From NCBI GenBank assembly GCA_028292665.1, contig JAQGLW010000162.1:1-40078 (forward strand): a stretch of 40,078 nt of DNA, in the 5' to 3' direction. Below, piece by piece: positions 1-8,178 of this stretch (positions within the stretch are counted from its first letter, which is position 1; each line of letters opens with the position of its first letter). A model generated the notes under the pieces. That model was not told where the DNA came from. It was given only the letters and a program-made list of their open reading frames with translations, and searched no databases. Made by a program: the position numbers and the translations under genes. Origin of the DNA: Herminiimonas sp. GTDB taxonomy: Bacteria > Pseudomonadota > Gammaproteobacteria > Burkholderiales > Burkholderiaceae_D.

Positions 1-251
1 ATCCCGCGGACAAGGACAGGATCGACTCCGGCATAAGGGATCTGGAAAGCGCATTGAAGGGCAACGACAAGTCGGCGATCGACTCCAGGATAGCGGCGCT
101 GTCGACTGCGGCCCAGAAACTGGGCGAAGCGATGCAGGCCGATACCACCGGTGCGCCGCAGGGAGCCCAGTCGGCGGAAGGCGCAGCCGACGCCGATCAT
201 CCGAAAGAGGATGACGTTGTGGATGCCGAGTTCAAGGAGGTCAAGAAATAA
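1..251 (+). CDS. dnaK: Chaperone DnaK (Hsp70), C-terminal end only
   Basis: Only the last 82 codons are in the window; the frame is open from base 3 to the TAA at 249-251 and the gene starts upstream of the window. The visible part is the helical lid followed by a Gly/Ala/Gln-rich linker and the acidic tail ending [13 protein letters not shown], the conserved EEVD-like C-terminus of proteobacterial DnaK, which helps bind co-chaperones and substrates. DnaK is an ATP-dependent cytosolic foldase working with DnaJ and GrpE. No dnaJ follows on this strand. The next genes run convergently and include a small heat-shock protein, so this may be a second heat-shock locus rather than the usual grpE-dnaK-dnaJ operon. 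Identification is firm; the copy number is not visible. Confidence 0.93.
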   Translation, partial: PADKDRIDSGIRDLESALKGNDKSAIDSRIAALSTAAQKLGEAMQADTTGAPQGAQSAEGAADADHPKEDDVVDAEFKEVKK

Positions 252-278
252 CCTGACTGCGTTCGCATCGACGCAACG

Positions 279-308
279 CCGGCCCGGGGCTCCTGCCATC
301 CGGGCCGG
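279..308. terminator. Hairpin between dnaK and the convergent small gene
   Basis: A perfect 9-bp stem (CCGGCCCGG at 279-287 with CCGGGCCGG at 300-308) surrounds a 12-nt loop in the 64-bp gap between two convergent stops. There is no clear U-tract on either side, so it may be a weak bidirectional terminator or only an mRNA 3'-end stabiliser. Confidence 0.5.
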
Positions 309-315
309 GGGCATG

Positions 316-549
316 TCAGGAGGAAGACCCTTTCGCGGCCACCAGGCTGTCGATTTCGAGCTTGGCGTGTTCGACGCTGTCCTCGACCGCCGCATCGAGA
401 TAGAAAAATCCCGGAAAAATATTTTTCCGCACGCTGATGACCTCGCCGTCTTTCGAGATTTCATATCCTCCGTAACACCGACCTTCCTTTTCGCAGGCAG
501 GCATCGGCAGAATGACGTGTCCTTTGTAGTCGACACGTTGATGGTCCAT
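316..549 (-). CDS. Small conserved-looking protein of unknown function (77 aa)
   Basis: I do not recognise the family with certainty. The frame can start at 555 or at the ATG at 549. I prefer 549, because AAAGGA then lies six bases upstream, whereas it would abut the 555 ATG. The product begins MDHQRVDYKGH, has two cysteines in a short PACEKEGRCYGGYEI stretch, then a VRKNIFPGFFYLDAAVEDSVEHAK segment that looks like a strand followed by a helix. No signal peptide or membrane segment is visible, so it is probably cytosolic. It lies 90 bp downstream of the small heat-shock gene on the same strand and could share its transcript, which would make it a heat-shock accessory protein (inference). Confidence 0.6.
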   Translation of the reverse strand: MDHQRVDYKGHVILPMPACEKEGRCYGGYEISKDGEVISVRKNIFPGFFYLDAAVEDSVEHAKLEIDSLVAAKGSSS

Positions 550-639
550 GATCATTCCTTTTGCATCCTGGCAACGAGTCGGGCCGGTTACCGGGCAGGC
601 AACCGGCTGCGGTTTCCGGATAATCCGGCCGAGTGCCGG

Positions 640-1188
640 TTATTGGACGGTGAGCTTCTTGGCCTGAGCCGCCTGCTTTTTCGGGAGGATTAACCGCAAT
701 ACCCCGTTCTCCAGCTTTGCCTGTGCGCCGGCGTCATCGACCTCGGCAGGCAGCATGAAACTGGCCGCATACCTTCTGTAGTAGCGTTCCGTCTGGAATG
801 ACTGTGCCGACTGTGCCGACTGTGCCGACTGTGCCGACTGTGCCGACTGCGTTGACTGCGTTGACTGCCCTGCGCCCTGTTGCGGCGTCACATCGCGTTT
901 TTCTTCCGCTTCGATCGTCACGCGCCGATTCTCGATTGAAATTCTGACGTCGCTTTTTTCAACGCCGGGCAAATCCGCTTCGATTTCATATGCCTTGTCT
1001 GTTTCCATCAGGTTCACGCGCGGAGTCATGATGCCGCTCTGCTCGGGTCTTGACTGAGCGGAATATGGCATGAGCGCGGAAGAAAAAAAATCTTCAAACA
1101 TGTTTTCGACCAGGTGCCCGACCTGGTCATCGATCGTCCTGGGCCGATATGTGGAAGCATGCGAACCATCACGTCTAACGATATTCAT
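640..1188 (-). CDS. Small heat-shock protein, Hsp20/alpha-crystallin family, with a Gln-Ser-Ala repeat insert
   Basis: An ATP-independent holdase that binds unfolding proteins in the cytosol. The 182-aa product has an N-terminal arm with FEDFFSS, an alpha-crystallin domain starting around PRVNLMETDKAYEIEADLPGV, the ERYYRRYAASFMLP strand, and the signature NGVLRLILPKK near the C-terminus. Between the strands, in the loop that carries beta-6 and the dimer-swap contacts in bacterial family members, there is an unusual run of QST and QSA triplets encoded by a 9-bp tandem repeat (796-867). The start is supported by AAAGGAG six bases before the ATG at 1188. A sigma-70-like promoter lies just upstream, and the leader can fold over the ribosome-binding site. 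The neighbouring dnaK end fits a heat-shock locus. Confidence 0.93.
   Translation of the reverse strand: MNIVRRDGSHASTYRPRTIDDQVGHLVENMFEDFFSSALMPYSAQSRPEQSGIMTPRVNLMETDKAYEIEADLPGVEKSDVRISIENRRVTIEAEEKRDVTPQQGAGQSTQSTQSAQSAQSAQSAQSAQSFQTERYYRRYAASFMLPAEVDDAGAQAKLENGVLRLILPKKQAAQAKKLTVQ
801..863. repeat. 9-bp tandem repeat inside the hsp20 gene
   Basis: Five perfect copies of ACTGTGCCG (801-845) are followed by two ACTGCGTTG variants (846-863). The unit is a multiple of three, so copy-number change by slippage would alter protein length without a frameshift. On the minus strand it encodes Gln-Ser-Ala (five times) and Gln-Ser-Thr (twice). Confidence 0.95.
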
Positions 1189-1195
1189 GATTGAC

Positions 1196-1212
1196 TCCTT
1201 TAAGGTAAAAGA
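1196..1212 (-). promoter_or_regulatory. Possible fourU-like RNA thermometer over the hsp20 ribosome-binding site
   Basis: In the mRNA leader, UCUUUU (1212-1207) can pair with AAAGGA (1201-1196), the Shine-Dalgarno core, across a 5-nt ACCUU loop. The six pairs include one G-U. Just upstream, GGAGC and GCUCC (1226-1214) form another small hairpin. Weak U-rich pairing of an SD is how fourU thermometers work, and small heat-shock genes are a common place for them. This is inference from pairing only. Confidence 0.4.
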
Positions 1213-1234
1213 CGGAGCGGCGCTCCTGTTGAAA

Positions 1235-1262
1235 ATATTAGATCCGTGAGCCGTTATTGCAA
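1235..1262 (-). promoter_or_regulatory. Sigma-70-like promoter of hsp20
   Basis: On the minus strand TTGCAA (1262-1257) is followed after 16 bp by TAATAT (1240-1235), giving a leader of about 40 nt to the ATG at 1188. No good sigma-32 consensus was seen, although TCTTGCAA overlaps a weak CTTGAA-like box. Confidence 0.5.
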
Positions 1263-1362
1263 GATTCGGACCGTGCGGATGGCCGTTTTTTTTGCGATTT
1301 TTTGCCGGCAGGGCATGCGAATTGCTCCATCAATGAAAGGAATTCATCGATCGGAGGACAAG

Positions 1363-2527
1363 ATGCCGGCCGCTAACATGCTGACCGCAAACAGGGGCGC
1401 CGGAACGAGCGACGTGAATGGCTATCAGTGCATGTTCGCGCCGGATCGACTGACGCTGGGCGTGTTCTTTCCGATCGAAGCCTTCCAGCACGATCAGCCG
1501 TCGATGCTCCGGCAGGAACATCTTGCCCGCCGCGCCGAGGAACTGGGTTTCGCCGCGCTGTGGTTTCGCGATGTGCCGCTGCGCGACCCGAGCTTCGGCG
1601 ACATCGGGCAGGTGTTCGATCCCTAGAGCGGTTTTCGTATTAGTGTGAGGGTGATGCGGGTTGGTTTGGGATACAGGGCAAGGCGCGAGGAGCGCAGTGT
1701 GGCCAGCCACACAAGCGACGAACAACGCCGCCATGCGCTCCAAAGCGGCCCGCAGCGCCCATACACTGATACGAAAACCGCTCTAGGTCTATCTCGGCTG
1801 GATTGCAGCGCAGACACGCAGCATTGCGTTGGCCACCGGTTCGATCGTGTTGCCGCTGCGCCATCCTTTGCACACGGCAAAAGCTGCGGCATCGGTGGAC
1901 CGGCTGTCGGGCGGCCGCTTGGTGCTGGGTATTGCGTCCGGCGACCGGCCGGTTGAGTTTCCCGCATTCGGCGTCGATTTCGAGCAGCGTTCCGCCCTGT
2001 TCCGGGAAAACCTGCGGGTGATCCGCACCGTGCTCGCCGAAGAGTTTCCGGTATTGCATTCATCCTATGGCGACCTGCACGGCACCGCCGACCTGGTGCC
2101 GAAGCCGACAGGCCGGCTGCCGATGCTGGTCACCGGCCACAGCGGACAGCGCCTGGACTGGATTGCCGAACATGCGGATGGCTGGATCACTTATCCGCGC
2201 GGCATCGAGCGCCAGGCTGATGTCGCCGCACACTGGCGCGCCGCAGTGGAAACCGCTGCGCCCGGCGCGTTCAAACCTTTCGTGCAGTCGTTCTATGTCG
2301 ATCTCAGCGACGACCCCGATCAGCCGCCGACGCCGATCCATCTTGGCTTCCGGGGCGGGCGCAACTTCGTGTTCCGATTCCTCGATGTGCTGCGCGCGAT
2401 TGGGGTCAATCACGTCATCCTCAATCTGAAATATGGTGCGCGCGATGCCAGCGAGGTTCTGGAAGAGATCGGGAAAGAGATACTGCCGCAGCTCGAAGCA
2501 GACACGATGGCAGCCACTGCGCATTGA
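1363..2527 (+). pseudogene. Luciferase-like (LLM class) flavin-dependent oxidoreductase, split by a 163-bp element
   Basis: The 5' part runs from the ATG at 1363 (SD GGAGG, six bases upstream) to codon 87, ending GDIGQVFDP, then meets a TAG at 1624-1626. The 3' part resumes at 1787 with VYLGWIAAQTRSIALATGSIVLPLRHPLH and continues intact through SGGRLVLGIASGDRPVEFPAFG to the TGA at 2525-2527. Joined, they would give a protein of about 334 aa resembling the BA3436-type bacterial-luciferase family (TIM barrel, FMN-dependent). Between the parts lies an inverted-repeat element that also shifts the frame (163 is not a multiple of 3). Apart from the junction I see no further stop or frameshift, so the loss looks recent. 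The 3' part has an internal ATG (1829), but without the barrel N-terminus it is unlikely to work. Confidence 0.88.
1623..1786. mobile_element. MITE-like inverted-repeat element inserted in the oxidoreductase gene
   Basis: The ends are perfect 18-bp inverted repeats, CTAGAGCGGTTTTCGTAT at 1623-1640 and its complement at 1769-1786. The similarity continues imperfectly for about 37 bp. The centre contains another palindrome, GTGTGGC-CA-GCCACAC (1697-1712), so the element could fold into one long branched hairpin. It encodes no credible protein and is too short to be autonomous. Both ends carry CTAG, which could be part of the repeat or a 4-bp (or TA) target duplication. No second copy is present in the window. 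Confidence 0.82.
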
Positions 2528-2616
2528 ACCGGCATCTGCTCATTCCCGGAAGGAGATGCGATGTCGATGCCGGCCCGTTCGGGCGCCCCCAACTCGTCCA
2601 TCGCAGCGATGTAAAG

Positions 2617-5262
2617 CTACTCGAAAATTTCGTCTACCTGGTCTGCCGTTTCCAACAGGGCAGTCACCGCTCTTTCGAACAGCGGCTCGGCTTCGATAAA
2701 GCGGGCCCGATTATTTTCCAGCAGCCTGCGGAAAAGCCCGACGCTGATCGTGGTTGGGAAATTATTGCCTTCAACGCTCAAGATCATGTTTGTTGCGCTT
2801 GCACTCATCCAGTTCAACATGGCCTTTCGCGAAGCGCCGTCGACATTGATTTCGATCGGAACGCCTGCCCGCAAACGGCTCAGAACGTTTTCCGTATCTG
2901 CAGGGTCATTTCGAATCGATGCCGATATTCCGTCTTCGGATTGTTTTGCATCCTCAATGTCCGAATCCTTGCCAAACTCAAGAATGGTGTCGATCTGATC
3001 CAGCCGCACTTCCAGATTTTCAACGGCATCGTGAATGAATCTTCGATCGAATTGAGCATGGTCCTCGTCAAATGTGGCGTCGGTTGCCGAGCTGTTATTG
3101 GTAAAGCCTTGAAACTGTTTTCTTAGCGCGGTCAAGGAAAAGTGCTCCCGCCTTACGTTGACCGCCTTGATTGCACGCGTGTGGCTTTCTATCAGCCAAC
3201 CGAGAAATTCCTGTTTGTCAGCATATTTCACGGCGCTTAAGCCGGCTTTCAGGTCGAACAGCATTTGCGGCAAATGCGATAACAGCCGTGCGCGCTCTCT
3301 TTCGTTCCTTTTTTCCAGTATGCTCCAGATTAATTCAGGAACTAAATTCCGATATCGGATCGCGAGTTCCGCATCCGTATGCTCCGCCTTTTCAATCGCG
3401 CGCAACCAGATATTTTCAATAAAGTCCTTCAGATAAGGATCTGTCTTTACTGTTGAAAGAATCTCTTTAAGCTTTGCCGCGCTTTTTGCAAAATGGATGC
3501 TTCGCTTCTCGGCCTCTTCCACTGCTTCAACAGCACGTTCTATATTGCCATTGCTGAAACGGAAATCCCGGGCGACGAATGTCTCGAACTCTTCGAGTAA
3601 TCGGGATATCTGAACGATGCTATCCGATTCATCCGCCAGCAGCGCTTCGACAATCCGCTTTATTTCAGCAGTAAACCGTGCGCTGAATGGATCGTTCGGC
3701 GTTAATCCGAGCGATATTGTTCCAATGCGGTTGATAAGCTTTCGCGCAGGATGGGCCTTTTGCGTCAGCAATTGCGGATCGAGCAATGCAACCTTCAATA
3801 AAAGGAATTGAAGCCTTCCGAGTTGTGCCCGCACTTCTGCCGGAACCTGGGTATCGCGGAGTATGAATTCGAAAATCATGCCGACGACGTCGATCGTCAT
3901 CATCTCATTGGCATCGCTCGCCCTGCTGACCAAATCCGACCGGCCTTCGAGAATAAGATTGCGAACCTCGCCATCGTCTCCCAATACATCTTCCAGCGTG
4001 GTGACTTGCGTCTTTTTCAGAAGCTGATATACCGCGCCGTCTTTGAAAACGGGAAGGCCGCCCGACGCATTCAAACCGGCAGAATCGGTCGTCGATCCTG
4101 CCGCGCCTCCTGTGAACAAGCGCTGCAAGGCATCGCCCACTACCTGCTTTCCGGATACCCAGCCGTTTGACAAGCCGGAATTTGAAATTGGCGGCGCAGA
4201 CCCGGATTCGCCACGGGCAGAAGATTCTTCGCCTGCTGAAACCGGTTGGTCCGGACGAGATCCGTCACCCGGTTTCCTGGCGCCGGATGAATGCGCTTCA
4301 AAACGCCCGCCGGCACCTGATCCGGATGAAGCAGGATAATCCGAATTCGAAGATTTGCCGGACGTTCCGGAAACCGGCGCGGCTTTCCTGCGAACCATCC
4401 GCAAAAGCTGCTCGACTTTGCGCATCGGACTTCCGGGAGGCTCGGTGGTGCGAGTGCCAGAACCAGGGGCAGTTCCGGTTATCTCGTCCCTGCCGGCGCT
4501 GCTCTTTATCGGCGCATCAACTTTTTTCCCCGCATCGCCTTCAGGAATATTCGGCTCATCAGCCTTGGCGGCGTCCCGGAAAGCGTGTTTGGGTATCGCG
4601 GGAATTTTCTCATTTAACGGCTTGTCCACCGTCGGCAATTTGGCGGTGACTTCGTTTTTTTCGAAATAGATATTCAACGCCTTGTATATTCCCGCCACGC
4701 CGTCGAGCAGTTCGCCGGCCAACTGCTCGACCAGTGTCAACGTTATATCCGGCGGCACTTCGATCTTGCCGACCGCTGTGGAGATGCAGCGCGAAAAAAG
4801 ATAAGGGCGGAAAGGATTCTCCCTCTCCTTGACCATATTTTGCTGAAAGAGAGAGGCGATGCGCAAATTCAAATCGCGTATATCGGCGCCTGATTTTGCA
4901 TGAAAAAGGCTTGTCACCTTTTGCAGTCGCATTTCATCTTCGATAATCGACGAATCGACGAGCGACCATGCGTCAGTGGAAACAGATTGCGAGGCCGATG
5001 GCCGATGAGGACTGTATGCGGTTTGTATGCTGCGATTCAGCAAATCCGTCAAACTGGTTTCCAGTTGTTTTTTTAAATCGAGCTCGCGTTTTGTCAAGGC
5101 TGCATATGCGTCAAGAAACAAGCGATGCTCATCAAAATTGGTCGTTTTGTAAGCCATTGCAAAAAGCTTGTCCGCGCCGCGCTTTACCAGAGTCGGCAGC
5201 ATCAGCGCAAATAATCCAAGGCATTCGCCCTTGGCACCAACCAAAATATCCTGTCGGTTCAT
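2617..5262 (-). CDS. DUF1631 family protein (881 aa)
   Basis: The family is recognisable from the N-terminus (helices around TLVKRGADKLFAMAYKTTNFDEHRLFLDAYAAL), the long helical central region, and the C-terminal domain with GVPIEINVDGASRKAMLNWMSASATNMILSVEG followed by FRRLLENNRARFIEAEPLFERAV. This last part is beta-rich and resembles a PilZ-type fold, as in other DUF1631 proteins (family knowledge, not proven here). Residues about 225-385 form a low-complexity Ser/Gly/Pro/Lys linker. No signal peptide or membrane segment is seen. The start at 5262 has GGAA eight bases upstream. The gene lies 103 bp downstream of a GGDEF-EAL gene on the same strand, so a role as c-di-GMP effector or partner is plausible but inferred. 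Confidence 0.85.
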   Translation of the reverse strand: MNRQDILVGAKGECLGLFALMLPTLVKRGADKLFAMAYKTTNFDEHRLFLDAYAALTKRELDLKKQLETSLTDLLNRSIQTAYSPHRPSASQSVSTDAWSLVDSSIIEDEMRLQKVTSLFHAKSGADIRDLNLRIASLFQQNMVKERENPFRPYLFSRCISTAVGKIEVPPDITLTLVEQLAGELLDGVAGIYKALNIYFEKNEVTAKLPTVDKPLNEKIPAIPKHAFRDAAKADEPNIPEGDAGKKVDAPIKSSAGRDEITGTAPGSGTRTTEPPGSPMRKVEQLLRMVRRKAAPVSGTSGKSSNSDYPASSGSGAGGRFEAHSSGARKPGDGSRPDQPVSAGEESSARGESGSAPPISNSGLSNGWVSGKQVVGDALQRLFTGGAAGSTTDSAGLNASGGLPVFKDGAVYQLLKKTQVTTLEDVLGDDGEVRNLILEGRSDLVSRASDANEMMTIDVVGMIFEFILRDTQVPAEVRAQLGRLQFLLLKVALLDPQLLTQKAHPARKLINRIGTISLGLTPNDPFSARFTAEIKRIVEALLADESDSIVQISRLLEEFETFVARDFRFSNGNIERAVEAVEEAEKRSIHFAKSAAKLKEILSTVKTDPYLKDFIENIWLRAIEKAEHTDAELAIRYRNLVPELIWSILEKRNERERARLLSHLPQMLFDLKAGLSAVKYADKQEFLGWLIESHTRAIKAVNVRREHFSLTALRKQFQGFTNNSSATDATFDEDHAQFDRRFIHDAVENLEVRLDQIDTILEFGKDSDIEDAKQSEDGISASIRNDPADTENVLSRLRAGVPIEINVDGASRKAMLNWMSASATNMILSVEGNNFPTTISVGLFRRLLENNRARFIEAEPLFERAVTALLETADQVDEIFE

Positions 5263-5365
5263 AGCAAAAATTCCGATTTGATAATCCCGAACCCCATGAA
5301 GAAAACGATTTAATCAAATGCGCTACTGAAATATTGCTCAGCCTGAACGTTATACCATGCCTTAT

Positions 5366-7174
5366 CTATGCGGGTTGCGGTAAGGCGTATGGATAAATGA
5401 CCATTGGCGCATCGCTTCGGGCCAAAAGCTCCGACATCTCCTCTCCGGGCATCGGCTTTGACAAATAATGGCCTTGAATCTCATCGCAGGAAAGCGAATG
5501 CAAAATCTCCAATTGCGCTCCGGACTCTACTCCTTCCGCGATGACGCTCATTCCCAATGCGTGCGCCATTGAAATTATCGCCTTGACAAATATCTCTCCT
5601 TCCCTCGACTTTTCCAGGTCGTGAAGGAATGCGCGGTCCACTTTCAAGGTATCCATCTTCAGCCGTTGAAGCTGTGAAAGCGAGGAATATCCGGTACCGA
5701 AATCATCAAGAAGCAATTTGATGCCGAGGGAGCGTATAGCGGAAAGCTCTTTGAGAATGGATGTCTGCTCGCCCAGCATCACGGATTCCGTGAGCTCTAT
5801 TTCAATCAAGTGAGGACTGATTTTATATTTATCGAACGCATTGAAAAATGCCTGGCTCAGATTCCCCATGTTGAATTGATGCGCCGATATGTTGATTGAT
5901 ACAGGCAAAACCGGCAGATTCGATTTTTCCCAGAGCAGAATCTGTTTAAATGCTTTTTCAATGATCAGTTCACCCAATTCGAGAATCAACCCGGTCGACT
6001 CCGCCAACGGAATGAATTCCAGGGGCGGCACCAGGCCTCGCTCCGGATGATTCCATCGAACCAAAGCTTCCATGCCGCAAAGCTTGCCCGACTCAATCCG
6101 CATACGCGGTTCGTAATGCAATATAAACTGGTCTCGTTCAATTGCCTCGGACAGCTCCTGCTCCAAAACCAGCCGGTCTTTAAGGCTTTTGTATAAAGTC
6201 GGATTGTAAAAACGGTAGTGCGCCTTGCCTGTTTTTTTAGCAGAATACATTGCAATTTCCGCACTCTTCAGCAACGTATCCATATCCTCGGCATCGTCGG
6301 GAAAGAAACTGACGCCTATGGAAGCAGTAATGGATTTTTTCCCTTTTACAAGCTCCAGCGGAAAACGCAGGATCTCGTTGACCAGTTCTGCCACCCTTTT
6401 TGCTTCACCGTTGGTTTTCAATTCAGTGAGCACGATGGCAAATTCATCTCCGCCCAATCTGACAACCGTGTCATGGGAACCCAGTACGGATCTCAGCCGC
6501 ATTGCGGCGGCGCGCAGAAGCAAATCGCCAATCGAGTGGCCTAGCGAGTCGTTTACATTTTTAAAATCGTCGAGATCGATGAATAGCAGCGCAACTTTGC
6601 TTTTCGCATTTGCCAATACATCGGGAAGAAATTCTGCCAGCCATTTGCGGTTTGGAAGAGTCGTGATCAGGTCTTCGTTCGCCAGACGGGACATTTCGAT
6701 CGTATATTCTTTTATGCCCGATATATCCCTCAAGGAAATTGCCAGGCCATCGCCTGAAGCGACCAATTGCCTGCGCACCCACTGTATTTTTAACGGCGAC
6801 CCGGGACTTTCCTGGTATTCGTCTTCATAGCAGCCATCTTTCACTGCGCGGGCACAAGTTTCCAGAATCCTTTCCAGCGAAGCTGTTGAATAGAAGGAGG
6901 AAAAATTTTTCCCAATCAGCTCATGTTTCTGCAACCCGAAATAAGCCGCGCCCCTTTCGTTGCAGTCGGTGAAGGTCCAATCGATAATTGCGTCGCTGCC
7001 GGAAGTTATCGGGCTTGCCGCATAAAATCCTTCGTCGGCCATTTCCGTGGCCAGCCGGTAGATTTTTTGGGCGCCTCTTGTTTTCCCGGACCTTGATTTC
7101 CATACGGCATAAGCAGCGATAATACTTGATGCCAAGAGAAGAAAAAATGCACCGGTTGCGGTTATTGAGTACAT
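5366..7174 (-). CDS. Membrane-anchored PAS-GGDEF-EAL c-di-GMP protein
   Basis: About 602 aa from the ATG at 7174; a TTG three codons upstream (7183) is an alternative start. Residues about 5-25 form one transmembrane helix. A PAS domain follows (about 60-160), then GGDEF (motif 241-245, intact) and EAL (EAL at 369-371, DDFG at 490-493, late Glu in EGVES, all intact). The allosteric RxxD inhibitory site before GGDEF is lost: Gly stands at the Arg position (232) while the Asp (235) remains. The EAL N-terminal YQP motif reads YEP. Family knowledge says GGDEF makes and EAL degrades c-di-GMP; with both motifs intact the net direction cannot be read from sequence. It is probably transcribed with the following DUF1631 gene. 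Confidence 0.93.
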   Translation of the reverse strand: MYSITATGAFFLLLASSIIAAYAVWKSRSGKTRGAQKIYRLATEMADEGFYAASPITSGSDAIIDWTFTDCNERGAAYFGLQKHELIGKNFSSFYSTASLERILETCARAVKDGCYEDEYQESPGSPLKIQWVRRQLVASGDGLAISLRDISGIKEYTIEMSRLANEDLITTLPNRKWLAEFLPDVLANAKSKVALLFIDLDDFKNVNDSLGHSIGDLLLRAAAMRLRSVLGSHDTVVRLGGDEFAIVLTELKTNGEAKRVAELVNEILRFPLELVKGKKSITASIGVSFFPDDAEDMDTLLKSAEIAMYSAKKTGKAHYRFYNPTLYKSLKDRLVLEQELSEAIERDQFILHYEPRMRIESGKLCGMEALVRWNHPERGLVPPLEFIPLAESTGLILELGELIIEKAFKQILLWEKSNLPVLPVSINISAHQFNMGNLSQAFFNAFDKYKISPHLIEIELTESVMLGEQTSILKELSAIRSLGIKLLLDDFGTGYSSLSQLQRLKMDTLKVDRAFLHDLEKSREGEIFVKAIISMAHALGMSVIAEGVESGAQLEILHSLSCDEIQGHYLSKPMPGEEMSELLARSDAPMVIYPYALPQPA

Positions 7175-7820
7175 GGTTATCAAATTTTCCGTGGCCTCGC
7201 GACCAGCTCATCCGATGCAGGTTTGTCCCGATATTCCGCGCTTTTACGCCCGTTATTTTTTGCCTGGCATATTGCATGTCCGGCGTTTTTCAATTGACGC
7301 GCTCTTCCGACATTCTGCAATAACAATAATGTCGTTACTGAAGAACAGCGCCGGTCATGCAACTTTTCTTTCGCGCATTTGCGAATGAGTTTTGTACCGC
7401 TCAAGGTCTTTCTGCGAAGAAAGCTGAACAGATTAGAACCAATGAATAGCCTGCGACTTTTTTAGTACTGATTTTCAATCGCAAGCAAGATCCGGATTTT
7501 GAATCAGATTATTGCATATAATTAATTAACAATCCCATACCTGTCTTTGCGGATGGATTTAATCTCGATTAAAAGTCCGGTTTGAGACATGCCGGTATCC
7601 CGGCAAGCCATATTTCAATCGCCTTGTCTTCCGTTCCATAGTCGGCAGACTTTGGTTTTGCCGTATTGCCTTCGGCAAGTCAATGCAAAAAGCTTTTCAT
7701 GATGAATTGCCAACTCACCATGAAAATTCCCCAAATAAATATTTACCCAGAGAAACTAAAAATGCATATCGCGATCATATGCCGGTAATCGACATCATCA
7801 TGTATGCATAGGGCGCAATA
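7175..7820. other. AT-rich intergenic region between divergent genes
   Basis: About 645 bp lie between the start of the GGDEF-EAL gene and the small membrane protein. It holds an AT-rich stretch with a TATAAT (7517-7522) lacking a convincing -35, and two short hairpins (GCCGG-TATC-CCGGC near 7590-7603 and TTGCC-TTC-GGCAA near 7667-7679). The short reading frames here have no ribosome-binding site or family resemblance. I see no RNA gene. Confidence 0.5.
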
Positions 7821-8057
7821 ATGGAAAAACAAGCACGGGAAAAGAAACCCAATTATCTGACACTGCTGGCTAAAAATTACTCAGGTCCCTTATCCCATGT
7901 CGCATTGTCCGCAGTGAGCGCATGGATGATCGTGACGGGATTGAAAGGCCTGGCAGGTTTTACCGTAAATTCCCGGACAGCATTGGCGGATCTTTTGGGA
8001 ATCATCATCGTTGTCGGAATTGCTCGTTGGGTAAAAATGAAATACAACGTGAAATAA
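7821..8057 (+). CDS. Small two-helix membrane protein of unknown function (78 aa)
   Basis: The product starts MEKQAREKKPNYLTLL, a basic cytoplasmic N-terminus, followed by two hydrophobic segments (about 26-46, HVALSAVSAWMIVTGLKGLAG, and about 53-70, ADLLGIIIVVGIARWV) and a basic tail KMKYNVK. It is probably an inner-membrane hairpin with both ends inside. The ribosome-binding site is weak (AGGGCG six bases before the ATG). Codon use and the clear helix pattern favour a real gene. It sits alone between two c-di-GMP genes transcribed on the other strand, and its role is unknown. Confidence 0.6.
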   Translation: MEKQAREKKPNYLTLLAKNYSGPLSHVALSAVSAWMIVTGLKGLAGFTVNSRTALADLLGIIIVVGIARWVKMKYNVK

Positions 8058-8144
8058 GGACATCGGCCATGCCGGATTGAGAAAGCGGGCAATGGCATGG
8101 TTCAATTGCCAGACCACAGAGATTGTCTCAACCTCAATGCGCAA

Positions 8145-8172
8145 ATCCCTCAGCCGAATTCTGCTGAGGGAT
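8145..8172. terminator. Bidirectional terminator hairpin
   Basis: A perfect 10-bp stem (ATCCCTCAGC 8145-8154 / GCTGAGGGAT 8163-8172) with an 8-nt loop lies between two convergent stops. On the minus strand it is followed by TTTGC, a short U-run, so it may mainly end the large GGDEF-EAL gene. Confidence 0.65.
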
Positions 8173-8178
8173 AAACCA

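Noticed and set aside
801-863. Short tandem repeats considered as iterons or an origin
   Set aside because: They lie inside the hsp20 reading frame with 9-bp periodicity that matches codons, so a protein repeat explains them.
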